A DNA stretch of 22,720 nt, taken from IMG/VR virus record IMGVR_UViG_3300013010_000076, positions 1-22,720 of that record. One strand, written 5' to 3'. The translations under genes were made by a program, and so were the position numbers. The notes below the pieces were generated by a model. It was given only the letters and a program-made list of their open reading frames with translations, did not search any database and had not been told where the DNA came from. This DNA comes from a virus. Below are positions 1 through 6,623 of the stretch, piece by piece. Positions within the stretch are counted from its first letter, which is position 1. Each line of letters begins with the position of its first letter.

Positions 1-65
1 ACGTAGAGAAACTAAAGAAACGACAAGAAGCTAATACACTACACGGAGAGGGTGACAACAGATGA
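1..65 (+). CDS. C-terminal end of an unidentified upstream gene (partial)
   Basis: Reading codons from base 3, an open frame runs in from the window edge and encodes about 20 residues (VEKLKKRQEANTLHGEGDNR) before a TGA at 63-65. That stop overlaps the RNR start codon in an ATGA arrangement, typical of translationally coupled phage genes, which is the main reason to treat it as real. The other two frames stop at bases 4-6 and 32-34. The stub is basic and polar and too short to assign a function. In related phages other nucleotide or DNA metabolism genes usually lie here, but that is context and not evidence. Confidence 0.4.
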   Translation, partial: VEKLKKRQEANTLHGEGDNR

Positions 66-1960
66 GTAGCAATTACCTACCAACAGACTACCAAACATTC
101 ATTGCTACTAGCAGGTATGCACGATGGCTAGAAGAAGAGAACAGGCGAGAGACATGGCCTGAGACAGTGCAGCGATACATCAACTACATTTCTACCACTG
201 GTCTACCAGCTAAAGACCTAGAAGAAATTGAAGAAGCTATCATTAGCCTTGAGGTCATGCCTAGCATGAGAGCCTTGATGACAGCAGGTGTAGCAGCAGA
301 CCGTGACAACACCTGCATCTACAACTGTAGCTACTTACCAGTAGATCACATCCGTGCCTTTGATGAAGCTATGTTTATCCTACTGTGTGGTACAGGTGTA
401 GGCTTCTCAGTAGAGCGTCAGTCTATTGCAAAGCTACCTGAAGTACCTGATGCACTAGACATTAGTGATGATGTCATTGCAGTTAAGGACAGCAAGGAAG
501 GCTGGGCTAGGGCTTTGCATAAGCTACTGTCACACCTCTACTCAGGTGACATCCCTAAGTGGGACTTGTCTGCTATCCGTCCAGCAGGTGCTAGGCTTAA
601 GACCTTTGGTGGTAGAGCTAGTGGGCCTGAGCCTCTTGATGACTTGTTTAAGTTTGTTGTGGCTAAGTTTAAGGGTGCAGCAGGACGTAAACTAACTAGC
701 ATTGAGTGTCACGACATCATGTGTAAGATCGGTGAGGTTGTAGTTGTGGGTGGTGTACGCCGTTCAGCTATGATTAGTCTGTCTAACCTCAGTGACGGAC
801 GCATGGCACATGCCAAGTCAGGTAGCTGGTGGGAGAACGAGGGTCAACGTGCGTTGGCTAATAACTCTGTAGCCTACACAGACAAGCCTGACATGGAAGG
901 GTTCATGCGTGAGTGGTTATCCCTAGTAGAGTCTAAGTCTGGTGAGCGTGGCATCTTCTCACGTGTAGCAGCCGACAAGCACGTAGAGATGAATGGACGT
1001 AGAGAGACAGGACATGAGTGGGGAACCAACCCTTGTTCTGAGATTATCTTGAGGCCGTACCAATTCTGTAATCTAACAGAGGTTGTTGTTAGGCAGGGTG
1101 ATGACTTAGAAAACTTACGGCGTAAGGTTCGACTGGCTACCATCCTTGGCACAGCACAGTCTACCTTCACTAAGATGCCGTACTTACGTAAGATTTGGCA
1201 GAAGAATACAGAAGAAGAACGTCTGCTTGGTGTATCACTAACAGGTATCATGGACAACTACTTACTATCTAAGACTGTTGATAGTAAAAAGTGGTTGAAA
1301 GAGTTGAAGGCACAGGCCATTGATGTCAACCGTATCTATGCTGACAAGCTTGGAGTACCTGCTTCTGCTGCTATCACCTGTGTTAAACCATCTGGTACTG
1401 TGTCGCAGCTAACTGATACTGCTTCTGGTATCCACGCAAGGCATAGTGAGTACTACATCCGTACTGTGAGGGGTGACAACAAAGACCCACTAACACAGTT
1501 TATGAAGGACAGTGGTATCCCTGCTGAACCATGTGTGATGAAGCCAGACTCTACCACAGTGTTTAGCTTCCCTACTAAGTCACCCTCAGGTGCTGTCACT
1601 CGTAACGATATGACTGCATTACAGCAGTTAGAACTATGGAAGAACTACGCACTACACTGGTGTGAACACAAACCATCTGTGACTATCACAGTCAAGGATG
1701 CAGAGTGGATGGCAGTAGGTGCGTGGGTCTATGAGAACTTTGACATATGTTCAGGTATCTCATTCCTACCACACAGTGACCACAGTTATGCACAGGCTCC
1801 CTATCAAGAGATTGACAAGGAACAGTACAAAGAACTTAAGAAGCAGATGCCTGAGTCTATTGACTGGGCTGCTCTATCCCTGTATGAGAAGGAAGATACT
1901 ACATCTGGTAGTCAGACACTAGCCTGTACAGCAGGTGCATGTGAGTTGGTAGATATCTAA
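62..1960 (+). CDS. nrdJ: Adenosylcobalamin-dependent (class II, monomeric) ribonucleotide reductase
   Basis: Reduces ribonucleotides to deoxyribonucleotides for phage DNA synthesis in the host cytoplasm, using a cobalamin-generated thiyl radical. The 632-residue protein shows the family landmarks. GTNPCSEI places the radical cysteine at C325 and the glutamate at E327. C336 lies 11 residues on, the spacing of C408 and C419 in Lactobacillus leichmannii RTPR. Its disulfide partner is probably C89 in YNCSY. GGVRRSAM (230-237) and PSGT (443-446) are further conserved segments. The C-terminus has C622 and C627, the spacing of the RTPR shuttle pair C731/C736. It is about 100 residues shorter than RTPR (739), so some peripheral or regulatory segments are reduced. 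The start overlaps the upstream stop (ATGA); GGAGAG at 45-50 is a rather distant possible ribosome site. Activity depends on host vitamin B12, which many Roseobacter-group bacteria make. I am sure of class II; the closeness to monomeric RTPR is inferred from cysteine spacing. Confidence 0.95.
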   Translation: MSSNYLPTDYQTFIATSRYARWLEEENRRETWPETVQRYINYISTTGLPAKDLEEIEEAIISLEVMPSMRALMTAGVAADRDNTCIYNCSYLPVDHIRAFDEAMFILLCGTGVGFSVERQSIAKLPEVPDALDISDDVIAVKDSKEGWARALHKLLSHLYSGDIPKWDLSAIRPAGARLKTFGGRASGPEPLDDLFKFVVAKFKGAAGRKLTSIECHDIMCKIGEVVVVGGVRRSAMISLSNLSDGRMAHAKSGSWWENEGQRALANNSVAYTDKPDMEGFMREWLSLVESKSGERGIFSRVAADKHVEMNGRRETGHEWGTNPCSEIILRPYQFCNLTEVVVRQGDDLENLRRKVRLATILGTAQSTFTKMPYLRKIWQKNTEEERLLGVSLTGIMDNYLLSKTVDSKKWLKELKAQAIDVNRIYADKLGVPASAAITCVKPSGTVSQLTDTASGIHARHSEYYIRTVRGDNKDPLTQFMKDSGIPAEPCVMKPDSTTVFSFPTKSPSGAVTRNDMTALQQLELWKNYALHWCEHKPSVTITVKDAEWMAVGAWVYENFDICSGISFLPHSDHSYAQAPYQEIDKEQYKELKKQMPESIDWAALSLYEKEDTTSGSQTLACTAGACELVDI

Positions 1961-1988
1961 AGTACCCCTATTAGCGAAAGTTTGATAA

Positions 1989-2171
1989 ATGAAAGTATTA
2001 GGTAATGATTTCAACATCACTGACGGACTATTAAATACGTTATTAGAACTGTATCCAAACAAACTTCCGCATAATCAAATTACCCCTGAGGAGCTTGGGT
2101 TCCTTAGGGGGCAACAGTCCGTGATACAGAAACTAGTTGAATTACAAAACCAAGATTATGAGGAATTTTAA
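1989..2171 (+). CDS. Small hypothetical phage protein (60 aa)
   Basis: An acidic 60-residue protein with no signal peptide or membrane segment. The C-terminal half (ITPEELGFLRGQQSVIQKLV) looks like one or two amphipathic helices, and the segment LRGQQSVI resembles short conserved proteins often found just before the head genes of marine podophages. I recall that resemblance and have not tested it. A 28-base gap follows the RNR stop; there is no strong Shine-Dalgarno (GCGAAAG at 1974-1980 is the best candidate). The next gene begins two bases after this stop, and GAGGAA at the end of this gene serves as its ribosome site, so the two are probably co-translated. The function is unknown. Confidence 0.7.
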   Translation: MKVLGNDFNITDGLLNTLLELYPNKLPHNQITPEELGFLRGQQSVIQKLVELQNQDYEEF

Positions 2172-2173
2172 AT

Positions 2174-2398
2174 ATGGGTGGAATGTTCAGACCTAAAATG
2201 CCAGCACCCCCACCACAGGTAGCACGTCCAGTTACAGCAGTACAGAAGACACCTGACTTGGAGATGGCTGACGAAGAAACCCCAGCAATGGGTATTAAGA
2301 AGAAGCAAAAGGGTAAGAAACAATTAAAAGTTACAACTGATACATCCTTACAAACAGGCAGTACTGGTTCGGGACTACAGATAGGGCAGGGATCATAA
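2174..2398 (+). CDS. Small basic/proline-rich protein, 7.3-like C-terminus
   Basis: A 74-residue protein with a proline-rich head (RPKMPAPPPQVARP, residues 6-19), an acidic middle and a basic then glycine/serine-rich tail (IKKKQKGKKQL, then SGSGLQIGQGS-like). The tail follows the same plan as the next gene: a basic run, GKKxL, then a Gly/Ser/Thr stretch ending in GLxI. T7 gp7.3, a virion/tail assembly protein encoded just before the portal, ends similarly. I therefore suspect a small virion-assembly factor, possibly a shortened paralogue of the neighbour. The start is supported by GAGGAA at 2159-2164. No enzymatic motif is visible. Confidence 0.65.
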   Translation: MGGMFRPKMPAPPPQVARPVTAVQKTPDLEMADEETPAMGIKKKQKGKKQLKVTTDTSLQTGSTGSGLQIGQGS

Positions 2399-2399
2399 C

Positions 2400-2711
2400 A
2401 TGGGTGCTGTAAAGAAACCAATTAGAAAAATTGCACGTGCTGTAAAAAAGCAAGTTAAGAAAGCAAGCTATGCTGTACAGGGTGGTAAAGCAAAAGCACG
2501 TGGTACACCTAGTAAACCTGCTTCAGTTACTGCTGCACCATCTACAGCCGCAGCTAAACAACAAGAAGAAGAAGTAGCAACTACAGTAGAAACAGGTGCA
2601 GGTGTACAACGCCGCAGACGTAGGGGCAAGAAGGCTCTCGTTTTAGGTCAGGGTTCAGCACAGGTAGCTGGTGCTTCTGGTGGTACTGGTTTAAATATAC
2701 CTAAGACTTAA
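2400..2711 (+). CDS. T7 gp7.3-like tail/virion assembly protein
   Basis: This 103-residue protein has the layout of T7 gp7.3 (99 aa): a lysine-rich N-terminus of KK/VKK repeats (KKPIRKIARAVKKQVKK, residues 5-21), an Ala/Thr/Glu-rich middle, then a basic block RRRRRGKK followed by a Gly/Ser/Ala tail ending GGTGLNIPKT. It lies immediately upstream of the portal gene, the same place as T7 7.3. The T7 protein is needed for infective particles and is associated with the tail. By homology of layout this protein would act in tail attachment or DNA-gate assembly. The sequence is low in complexity, so the call rests on position and composition more than on exact identity. Confidence 0.7.
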   Translation: MGAVKKPIRKIARAVKKQVKKASYAVQGGKAKARGTPSKPASVTAAPSTAAAKQQEEEVATTVETGAGVQRRRRRGKKALVLGQGSAQVAGASGGTGLNIPKT

Positions 2712-2742
2712 GATCACAAGTGTTGATTATGAGGTACAATAA

Positions 2743-4305
2743 ATGGAACAAGATGTAGGTACAGTAGCTAAACGCTACAGCCAACTAAATGGAGAGAGAG
2801 ATACTTTCCTAGAAAGAGGCCGTGAGGCGGCGAGGCTTACTATTCCTACTCTTTTGCCTGAAGAGGGTCATAGTAGTTCATCTATCTATGCGACACCATA
2901 TCAGGGCATTGGAGCGAGGGGTGTAAACAACCTTGCATCTAAGCTTCTTCTCGCCCTACTACCACCTAACAGCCCATTCTTTAGGTTGACTATTGATGAC
3001 TTTGATCTACAACAGATTGCAGGTGATAACCGTGGTCAGGTAGAAGAAGGTCTAGCACGTATTGAACGTGCGGCAATGCAAGAGATTGAAGGTAAGTCAA
3101 TCCGTGTACCCACCTTTGAGGCACTAAAGCTGCTTATCGTTACTGGTAATGCGCTGGTATATATGCCAAAGGAAGGTGGGATGAAAGTATTTAGACCAGA
3201 CCGTTATGTTGTTAAGCGTGACGCAATGGGCAAGGTACTAGAGATTATTACCAAAGAGACTATGGCTCCTCAGACACTACCTGATGAGGTACGTGAACAA
3301 CTACCACCATCAGAAACACCAGTTAAGAGCCATGATCTATATACAAGAGTGACTCGCACACCCAAAGGCTTTGAGGTTATCCAAGAAGTATCTGGGATAT
3401 TGCTTGAGTCTACTAAGGGTATGTTTAAGGAAGATCAAAACCCCTTCATCCCACTACGGTTTATTCGTATTGATGGTGAAGACTATGGGCGTGGCTTCAT
3501 TGAGGAATACATTGGTGACCTACGCAGCCTAGAAGCTTTGACTAAAGCTATCGTACAGGGCAGCGCAGCCTCAGCAAAGGTGTTGTTTCTTGTACGTCCT
3601 AACGGTACTACAAAGACTAAAGACCTTTCTGCCGCACCTAACGGTGCGTTCCTACAGGGTGACAGTAATGATGTGTCTACCCTACAGGTACAGAAGGGTG
3701 GTGACTTCCGTGTAGCTCTTGAGACTATGCAGATGATTAACGACAGACTTGGTGCTGCCTTCCTACTTAACTCCTCTGTACAAAGATCAGCAGAGAGAGT
3801 GACAGCAGAAGAAGTACGCTTCATGGCACAGGAACTAGAGACAGCCCTTGGTGGTGTATACTCTATTCTGTCTCAGGAGTTCCAGCTACCCTTGATTAAT
3901 CTACTTCTTAACTTGCTTCAGAAGCAGGGTAAGATGCCTAAGATGCCTAAGGATAGTGTCAAGCCTACAGTAGTAACAGGTATTGAAGCACTAGGCCGTG
4001 GGCAAGACTTGAACAAACTAGCTTCATTCTTACAGTATCTTCAGCCACTAGGCCCAGAAGTTATTGCTAATGAAATGAACCTAGGTGACTACATTGATAG
4101 ACTAGCTGCATCACTTGGTATTGATACCTCTGGACTTATTAAGTCAGAAGAACAGAAGGCTCAGGAACAGATGATGCAACAGCAAATGATGCAACAACAG
4201 ATGCTGGAACAGGCGGGGGCAGGTGCATTGCAGAAAGCAGCACCAGCAATTGCGGGAGCAGTTGACCCAGAACAAGTACAACAAGCTATGGAGCAAATGA
4301 GTTAA
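2743..4305 (+). CDS. Portal protein / head-tail connector (T7 gp8 family)
   Basis: Forms the dodecameric ring at one capsid vertex through which DNA is packaged and ejected, and to which the tail tube binds. The length of 520 residues compares with 536 in T7 gp8. Family segments visible include YQGIGARGVNNLASKLLLAL (residues 53-72) followed by LPPNSPFFRL (73-82), the region typical of bacteriophage head-to-tail connecting proteins. The C-terminal 50 residues are unusually Gln/Met-rich (Q471-Q490: two MMQQQ units then MLEQ), followed by an Ala/Gly stretch. Scaffold protein translation begins at the base right after this TAA stop, so the two are coupled. The start is preceded by GAGGT at 2730-2734. 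The family call is secure from sequence and from the order portal-scaffold-capsid. Confidence 0.95.
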   Translation: MEQDVGTVAKRYSQLNGERDTFLERGREAARLTIPTLLPEEGHSSSSIYATPYQGIGARGVNNLASKLLLALLPPNSPFFRLTIDDFDLQQIAGDNRGQVEEGLARIERAAMQEIEGKSIRVPTFEALKLLIVTGNALVYMPKEGGMKVFRPDRYVVKRDAMGKVLEIITKETMAPQTLPDEVREQLPPSETPVKSHDLYTRVTRTPKGFEVIQEVSGILLESTKGMFKEDQNPFIPLRFIRIDGEDYGRGFIEEYIGDLRSLEALTKAIVQGSAASAKVLFLVRPNGTTKTKDLSAAPNGAFLQGDSNDVSTLQVQKGGDFRVALETMQMINDRLGAAFLLNSSVQRSAERVTAEEVRFMAQELETALGGVYSILSQEFQLPLINLLLNLLQKQGKMPKMPKDSVKPTVVTGIEALGRGQDLNKLASFLQYLQPLGPEVIANEMNLGDYIDRLAASLGIDTSGLIKSEEQKAQEQMMQQQMMQQQMLEQAGAGALQKAAPAIAGAVDPEQVQQAMEQMS

Positions 4306-5064
4306 ATGGCTGAAACCGTAAACACTTATCAAGAACCTGCTGCTGAATCTCAGGAGCATGTAAACGAAATGTTAGCTAAGGTAGAGGGAACTCAACAAGA
4401 CCCTGAACGTCCTGAGTGGCTACCTGAGAAATTTAAATCAGTTGAGGAAATGGCTAAGGCATACTCTGCATTAGAGGGTAAGCTAGGCCAGCCTCAGCAG
4501 GAAGAACAAGAAGAAGTTGATGAAGACGTAACAAACCACAGTGCCTCTGAAGTATCAGAGGTTCTTGGTGCTAACGGCATTGACTTTGACGTACTACAGC
4601 AAGAGTACGCAGAACTGGGTGGACTGTCTGAGGATGCTTATGCAGCCTTGGAAGAAGCTGGGTTTCCTGAAGCTGTAGTAGATCAGTGGATTGCTGGGCA
4701 AGAAGCTATGTCCCAACAAGTACAATCTGAAATGCACTCCCTAGTAGGGGGTTCAGAACAGTATCAAGAACTAGTAGGCTGGGCAGCGGATGCTCTACCT
4801 GACAATGAAATTGATGCTTTTAATGCAACTATGGAAACGCAAGACCCTAACTTGATTAGGCTTGCTATTCAAGGTCTTAATGCACGGTATCGTTCTGAGG
4901 CTGCACCTAACCTTATTGAAGGTAGTACAGGCGCAGTATCCACAGGCGGGAAGTTCTCTAGTAATGCAGAATTAACTGCTGCTATGGGTGACCCTAGATA
5001 CGCTAAAGACCCCGCCTACAGACAGCAGATTGCTGATAAGTTGGCACGGTCTAGTCTGTTCTAA
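4306..5064 (+). CDS. Capsid assembly scaffolding protein (T7 gp9 family)
   Basis: Transiently fills the procapsid, directs assembly of capsid subunits around the portal, and leaves before or during DNA packaging. This acidic 252-residue protein contains the typical N-terminal block RPEWLPEKFKSVEEMAKAY (residues 35-53) and a Q/E-rich linker. It ends with a helical, more basic tail (DPRYAKDPAYRQQIADKLAR), the expected coat-binding end of scaffolds. T7 gp9 is 307 residues, so this is a shorter member. It begins directly after the portal stop (TAAATGG), with no spacer, so portal termination probably feeds its initiation. A 272-base non-coding gap follows before the capsid gene. Confidence 0.92.
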   Translation: MAETVNTYQEPAAESQEHVNEMLAKVEGTQQDPERPEWLPEKFKSVEEMAKAYSALEGKLGQPQQEEQEEVDEDVTNHSASEVSEVLGANGIDFDVLQQEYAELGGLSEDAYAALEEAGFPEAVVDQWIAGQEAMSQQVQSEMHSLVGGSEQYQELVGWAADALPDNEIDAFNATMETQDPNLIRLAIQGLNARYRSEAAPNLIEGSTGAVSTGGKFSSNAELTAAMGDPRYAKDPAYRQQIADKLARSSLF

Positions 5065-5081
5065 CATTGTTGCATGGGGTT

Positions 5082-5102
5082 GGGGGATATATTGCTTCCC
5101 CC
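5082..5102 (+). other. Hairpin after the scaffold gene
   Basis: GGGGGA at 5082-5087 pairs perfectly with TCCCCC at 5097-5102 around a 9-base loop. A pyrimidine-rich TTCCTTCT follows at 5103-5110. It lies 18 bases after the scaffold stop. It could be a weak terminator or an RNA-stability stem; the lack of a clean T tract argues against a strong terminator. Confidence 0.5.
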
Positions 5103-5138
5103 TTCCTTCTAGTTACATTACGGTGTGCCTAGAAGGGA
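5103..5138 (+). other. Long perfect inverted repeat (CCTTCTAG/CTAGAAGG)
   Basis: CCTTCTAG at 5105-5112 and CTAGAAGG at 5129-5136 are exact inverted copies separated by 16 bases. A G-U pair (5104/5137) and an A-T pair (5103/5138) extend the stem to ten. The 3' arm shares bases with a second hairpin, GGGAT(TAC)ATCCC at 5135-5147, so the two cannot form together. No T run follows, so this does not look like a terminator. It may be a protein-binding palindrome or an RNA switch. Confidence 0.5.
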
Positions 5139-5151
5139 TTACATCCCAAAA

Positions 5152-5183
5152 CCTTACAGGAATGTGCAATCCGCACTGTAGGG
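5152..5183 (+). other. Third hairpin of the capsid leader
   Basis: CCTTACAG at 5152-5159 pairs with CTGTAGGG at 5176-5183 (eight pairs, one G-U). Inside it TGC (5165-5167) can pair with GCA (5173-5175). It follows the two mutually exclusive stems directly, making a compact structured block of about 100 bases. A small CCCT(TGCG)AGGG hairpin also occurs at 5247-5258. Confidence 0.4.
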
Positions 5184-5285
5184 TGAACAAAGGATTGTTA
5201 ACTCTAACTAACACGAAGCTAAACATAACAAACGATTACCCCTGACCCCTTGCGAGGGACAATCTTGGAGAAAGGATGTAGTGTA

Positions 5286-5330
5286 ATGCAGAGTGTATTT
5301 CAACTCAACATTATACTCACTAAGGAGTAA
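5286..5330 (+). CDS. Possible 14-codon leader ORF overlapping the capsid ribosome site
   Basis: ATG at 5286 opens a 14-residue frame (MQSVFQLNIILTKE) that ends at TAA 5328-5330, six bases before the capsid ATG. GAGAAAGGA at 5268-5276 is a plausible ribosome site for it. Its last two sense codons, AAG GAG, are the Shine-Dalgarno sequence of the capsid gene. A ribosome finishing this peptide would sit on the capsid start region, so translational coupling is possible. It is too short for coding statistics, and the overlap could be chance. Confidence 0.3.
   Translation: MQSVFQLNIILTKE
5322..5327 (+). promoter_or_regulatory. Strong Shine-Dalgarno of the capsid gene
   Basis: AAGGAG lies 9 bases upstream of the capsid ATG at 5337, in an A/T-rich context (TAATTTAAA) that should be little structured. 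This fixes the capsid start and fits a very highly translated gene. Confidence 0.8.
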
Positions 5331-5336
5331 TTTAAA

Positions 5337-6458
5337 ATGGCATCAGCCGCTTCAAATCCGGCCTATAGCGTAAGCTTCCAAGGCCAAAATAATAATACAG
5401 GTGATGTACGTGACCTGTTTCTCAAGCTGTATGCAGGAGAAGTCCTAACAGCCTATGAGGAAAAGAAAGTCCTTATGGACAAGGTACGTACTCGTACAAT
5501 CTCTAAAGGTAAGTCTGCTTCATTCCCAATGACAGGCCGTGCAACTGCTGAATACTTGACCCCCGGAAACGAAATCACAGGTGGGGCTATTCGTGCAGGT
5601 GAGCGTATCGTAACAATTGACGATTTGCTTATCTCAAGCCAGTTCATTGCTAACATTGATGAGGCAATCAACCACTACGATGTACGTTCAATCTACTCAA
5701 AGGAAGCTGGTATTGCACTAGCTAACGAGGCAGATCGTAACGTAGCACGTATGCTTGTTAAGGCTGCACTATCAACTAACGCAACAGCCGCTGCTGGTCT
5801 TATCCAAGACTACAAGGCTTTCACTGAAGAAGACTTTACTGGTAACGTCACTGTTGGTACAGCTACTGCTGACCTACTTGACCCTGCAAAGCTGGCTAAG
5901 GCTATCTTTGATGCCAAGAAGACTATGGACATTGCTAATGTTCCTTCAGAAAATGCAGTTGTTGTCCTTCCACCAGCACAGTACTATGCACTGATGGATG
6001 TTTCTGATGGTTCTAAGCTGACCTACATGAACCGTGACTTTGGTGGTAATGGCTCTGTTGCTTCAGGTATGGTTCCAGCTATTGCAGGTATTCCTGTAAT
6101 CATGTCAAACCATGCTGACGTATCTGCTCTGTACAAGAACTTCACAACAGGTAACGCTGATGAAGGTAAGACAGCAGACAACGCACCACTGGCAAACACT
6201 GCTGGTTCAGGCCGCACAACACACTATGACCTTCCGACTGCTGCTGTAGACGGACGCGACATGGTGGCAGAAGCTTCTCTGATTAAAGGCTTTGTCTTTA
6301 CACCAGAAGCAGTAGCTACTGTTAAGTTGCTTGACTTGGGCATGGAGTCTGAGTATCAAATTAATCGTCAAGGTACATTGATGGTAGCAAAATACGCAAT
6401 GGGGCATAACGTCCTGCGTCCTGCTTCATGTATCGCATTGATTGATGCAAACGCTTAA
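5337..6458 (+). CDS. Major capsid protein (T7 gp10A family)
   Basis: Builds the icosahedral shell. The length is 373 residues against 345 for T7 gp10A. Recognisable family segments in order: LFLKLYAGEVLTAY (27-40), TISKGKSASFPMTGR (just beyond residue 50), VTIDDLL, then DEAINHYDVRS (around 107-117), and the C-terminal AKYAMGHNVLRP. Each has a direct counterpart in T7 gp10A (for example LFLKVFGGEVLTAF, SISSGKSAQFPVLGR, NHYDVRS, AKYAMGHGGLRP). The fold should be the HK97 type. The start is fixed by AAGGAG at 5322-5327. No 10B-like frameshift product is apparent; the other frames close within a few codons after the stop. An intrinsic terminator follows eight bases later. Confidence 0.96.
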   Translation: MASAASNPAYSVSFQGQNNNTGDVRDLFLKLYAGEVLTAYEEKKVLMDKVRTRTISKGKSASFPMTGRATAEYLTPGNEITGGAIRAGERIVTIDDLLISSQFIANIDEAINHYDVRSIYSKEAGIALANEADRNVARMLVKAALSTNATAAAGLIQDYKAFTEEDFTGNVTVGTATADLLDPAKLAKAIFDAKKTMDIANVPSENAVVVLPPAQYYALMDVSDGSKLTYMNRDFGGNGSVASGMVPAIAGIPVIMSNHADVSALYKNFTTGNADEGKTADNAPLANTAGSGRTTHYDLPTAAVDGRDMVAEASLIKGFVFTPEAVATVKLLDLGMESEYQINRQGTLMVAKYAMGHNVLRPASCIALIDANA

Positions 6459-6465
6459 ATAAACT

Positions 6466-6495
6466 GGGGGTAGCTTAACGGCTACTCCCTTTTTT
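6466..6495 (+). terminator. Intrinsic terminator after the capsid gene (T-phi position)
   Basis: GGGGGTAGC (6466-6474), a six-base loop TTAACG, and GCTACTCCC (6481-6489) form a nine-pair stem with one G-U, followed by six T (6490-6495) and then CTTT. It stands immediately after the capsid gene, exactly where T7 has its partly efficient T-phi. It would let the capsid transcript be abundant while only read-through reaches the tail genes; that role is inferred. Confidence 0.9.
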
Positions 6496-6509
6496 CTTTG
6501 GAGAATGAT

Positions 6510-6623
6510 ATGCCAAATGTAGCAGGTAAAGAATACAAGTATACTAAGAAGGGTATGGCACAGGCTAAGGCTGCGGCTAAGAAGACTGGTGCTACCATGA
6601 AGTATAAGAAGAAAAAGCCATGA
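6510..6623 (+). CDS. Very small lysine-rich phage protein (37 aa)
   Basis: A 37-residue, strongly basic protein starting MPNVAGKEYKYTKKGMAQAK and ending KYKKKKP. Similar tiny proteins of the form MPNV-G-K-Y/F-YT-KG followed by an AKKA-rich tail are familiar from marine podophages near the capsid gene. The function is unknown; nucleic acid binding is a guess from charge. GGAG at 6500-6503 is well spaced from the ATG, just past the T tract of the terminator, so it is translated from read-through transcripts. Its TGA overlaps the next ATG (ATGA at 6620-6623). It is easily missed because of its length. Confidence 0.75.
   Translation: MPNVAGKEYKYTKKGMAQAKAAAKKTGATMKYKKKKP

Larger units (their letters stand above)
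5065..5336 (+). promoter_or_regulatory. Structured non-coding gap upstream of the capsid gene
   Basis: This is the longest gene-free stretch in the window, 272 bases between scaffold and capsid genes. It holds at least four inverted repeats (listed separately), a possible 14-codon ORF and the capsid ribosome binding site. T7 has promoter phi10 at the equivalent place, so a promoter or RNA-processing signal is expected here. I could not find a T7- or SP6-like promoter, nor a convincing host sigma-70 promoter: TTGTTA at 5195-5200 with TAAACA at 5220-5225 is spaced too far, and TATACT at 5312-5317 lacks a -35 partner. The region's role in high capsid expression is inferred from position. Confidence 0.6.

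Noticed and set aside
1961-1988. Short ACCCCT...GCGA likeness between the gap after the RNR and the capsid leader (5238-5255)
   Set aside because: Only a few bases agree and the spacing differs, so it is not enough to call a shared promoter or operator.
4988-5245. 85-codon + strand frame entering the gap before the capsid gene
   Set aside because: It begins inside the scaffold gene out of frame, has no ribosome site, and spans the hairpins; the translation looks random.
6440-6480. T7 10B-like frameshift at the end of the capsid gene
   Set aside because: The other frames close within about eight codons of the capsid stop and no clear slippery site is present.
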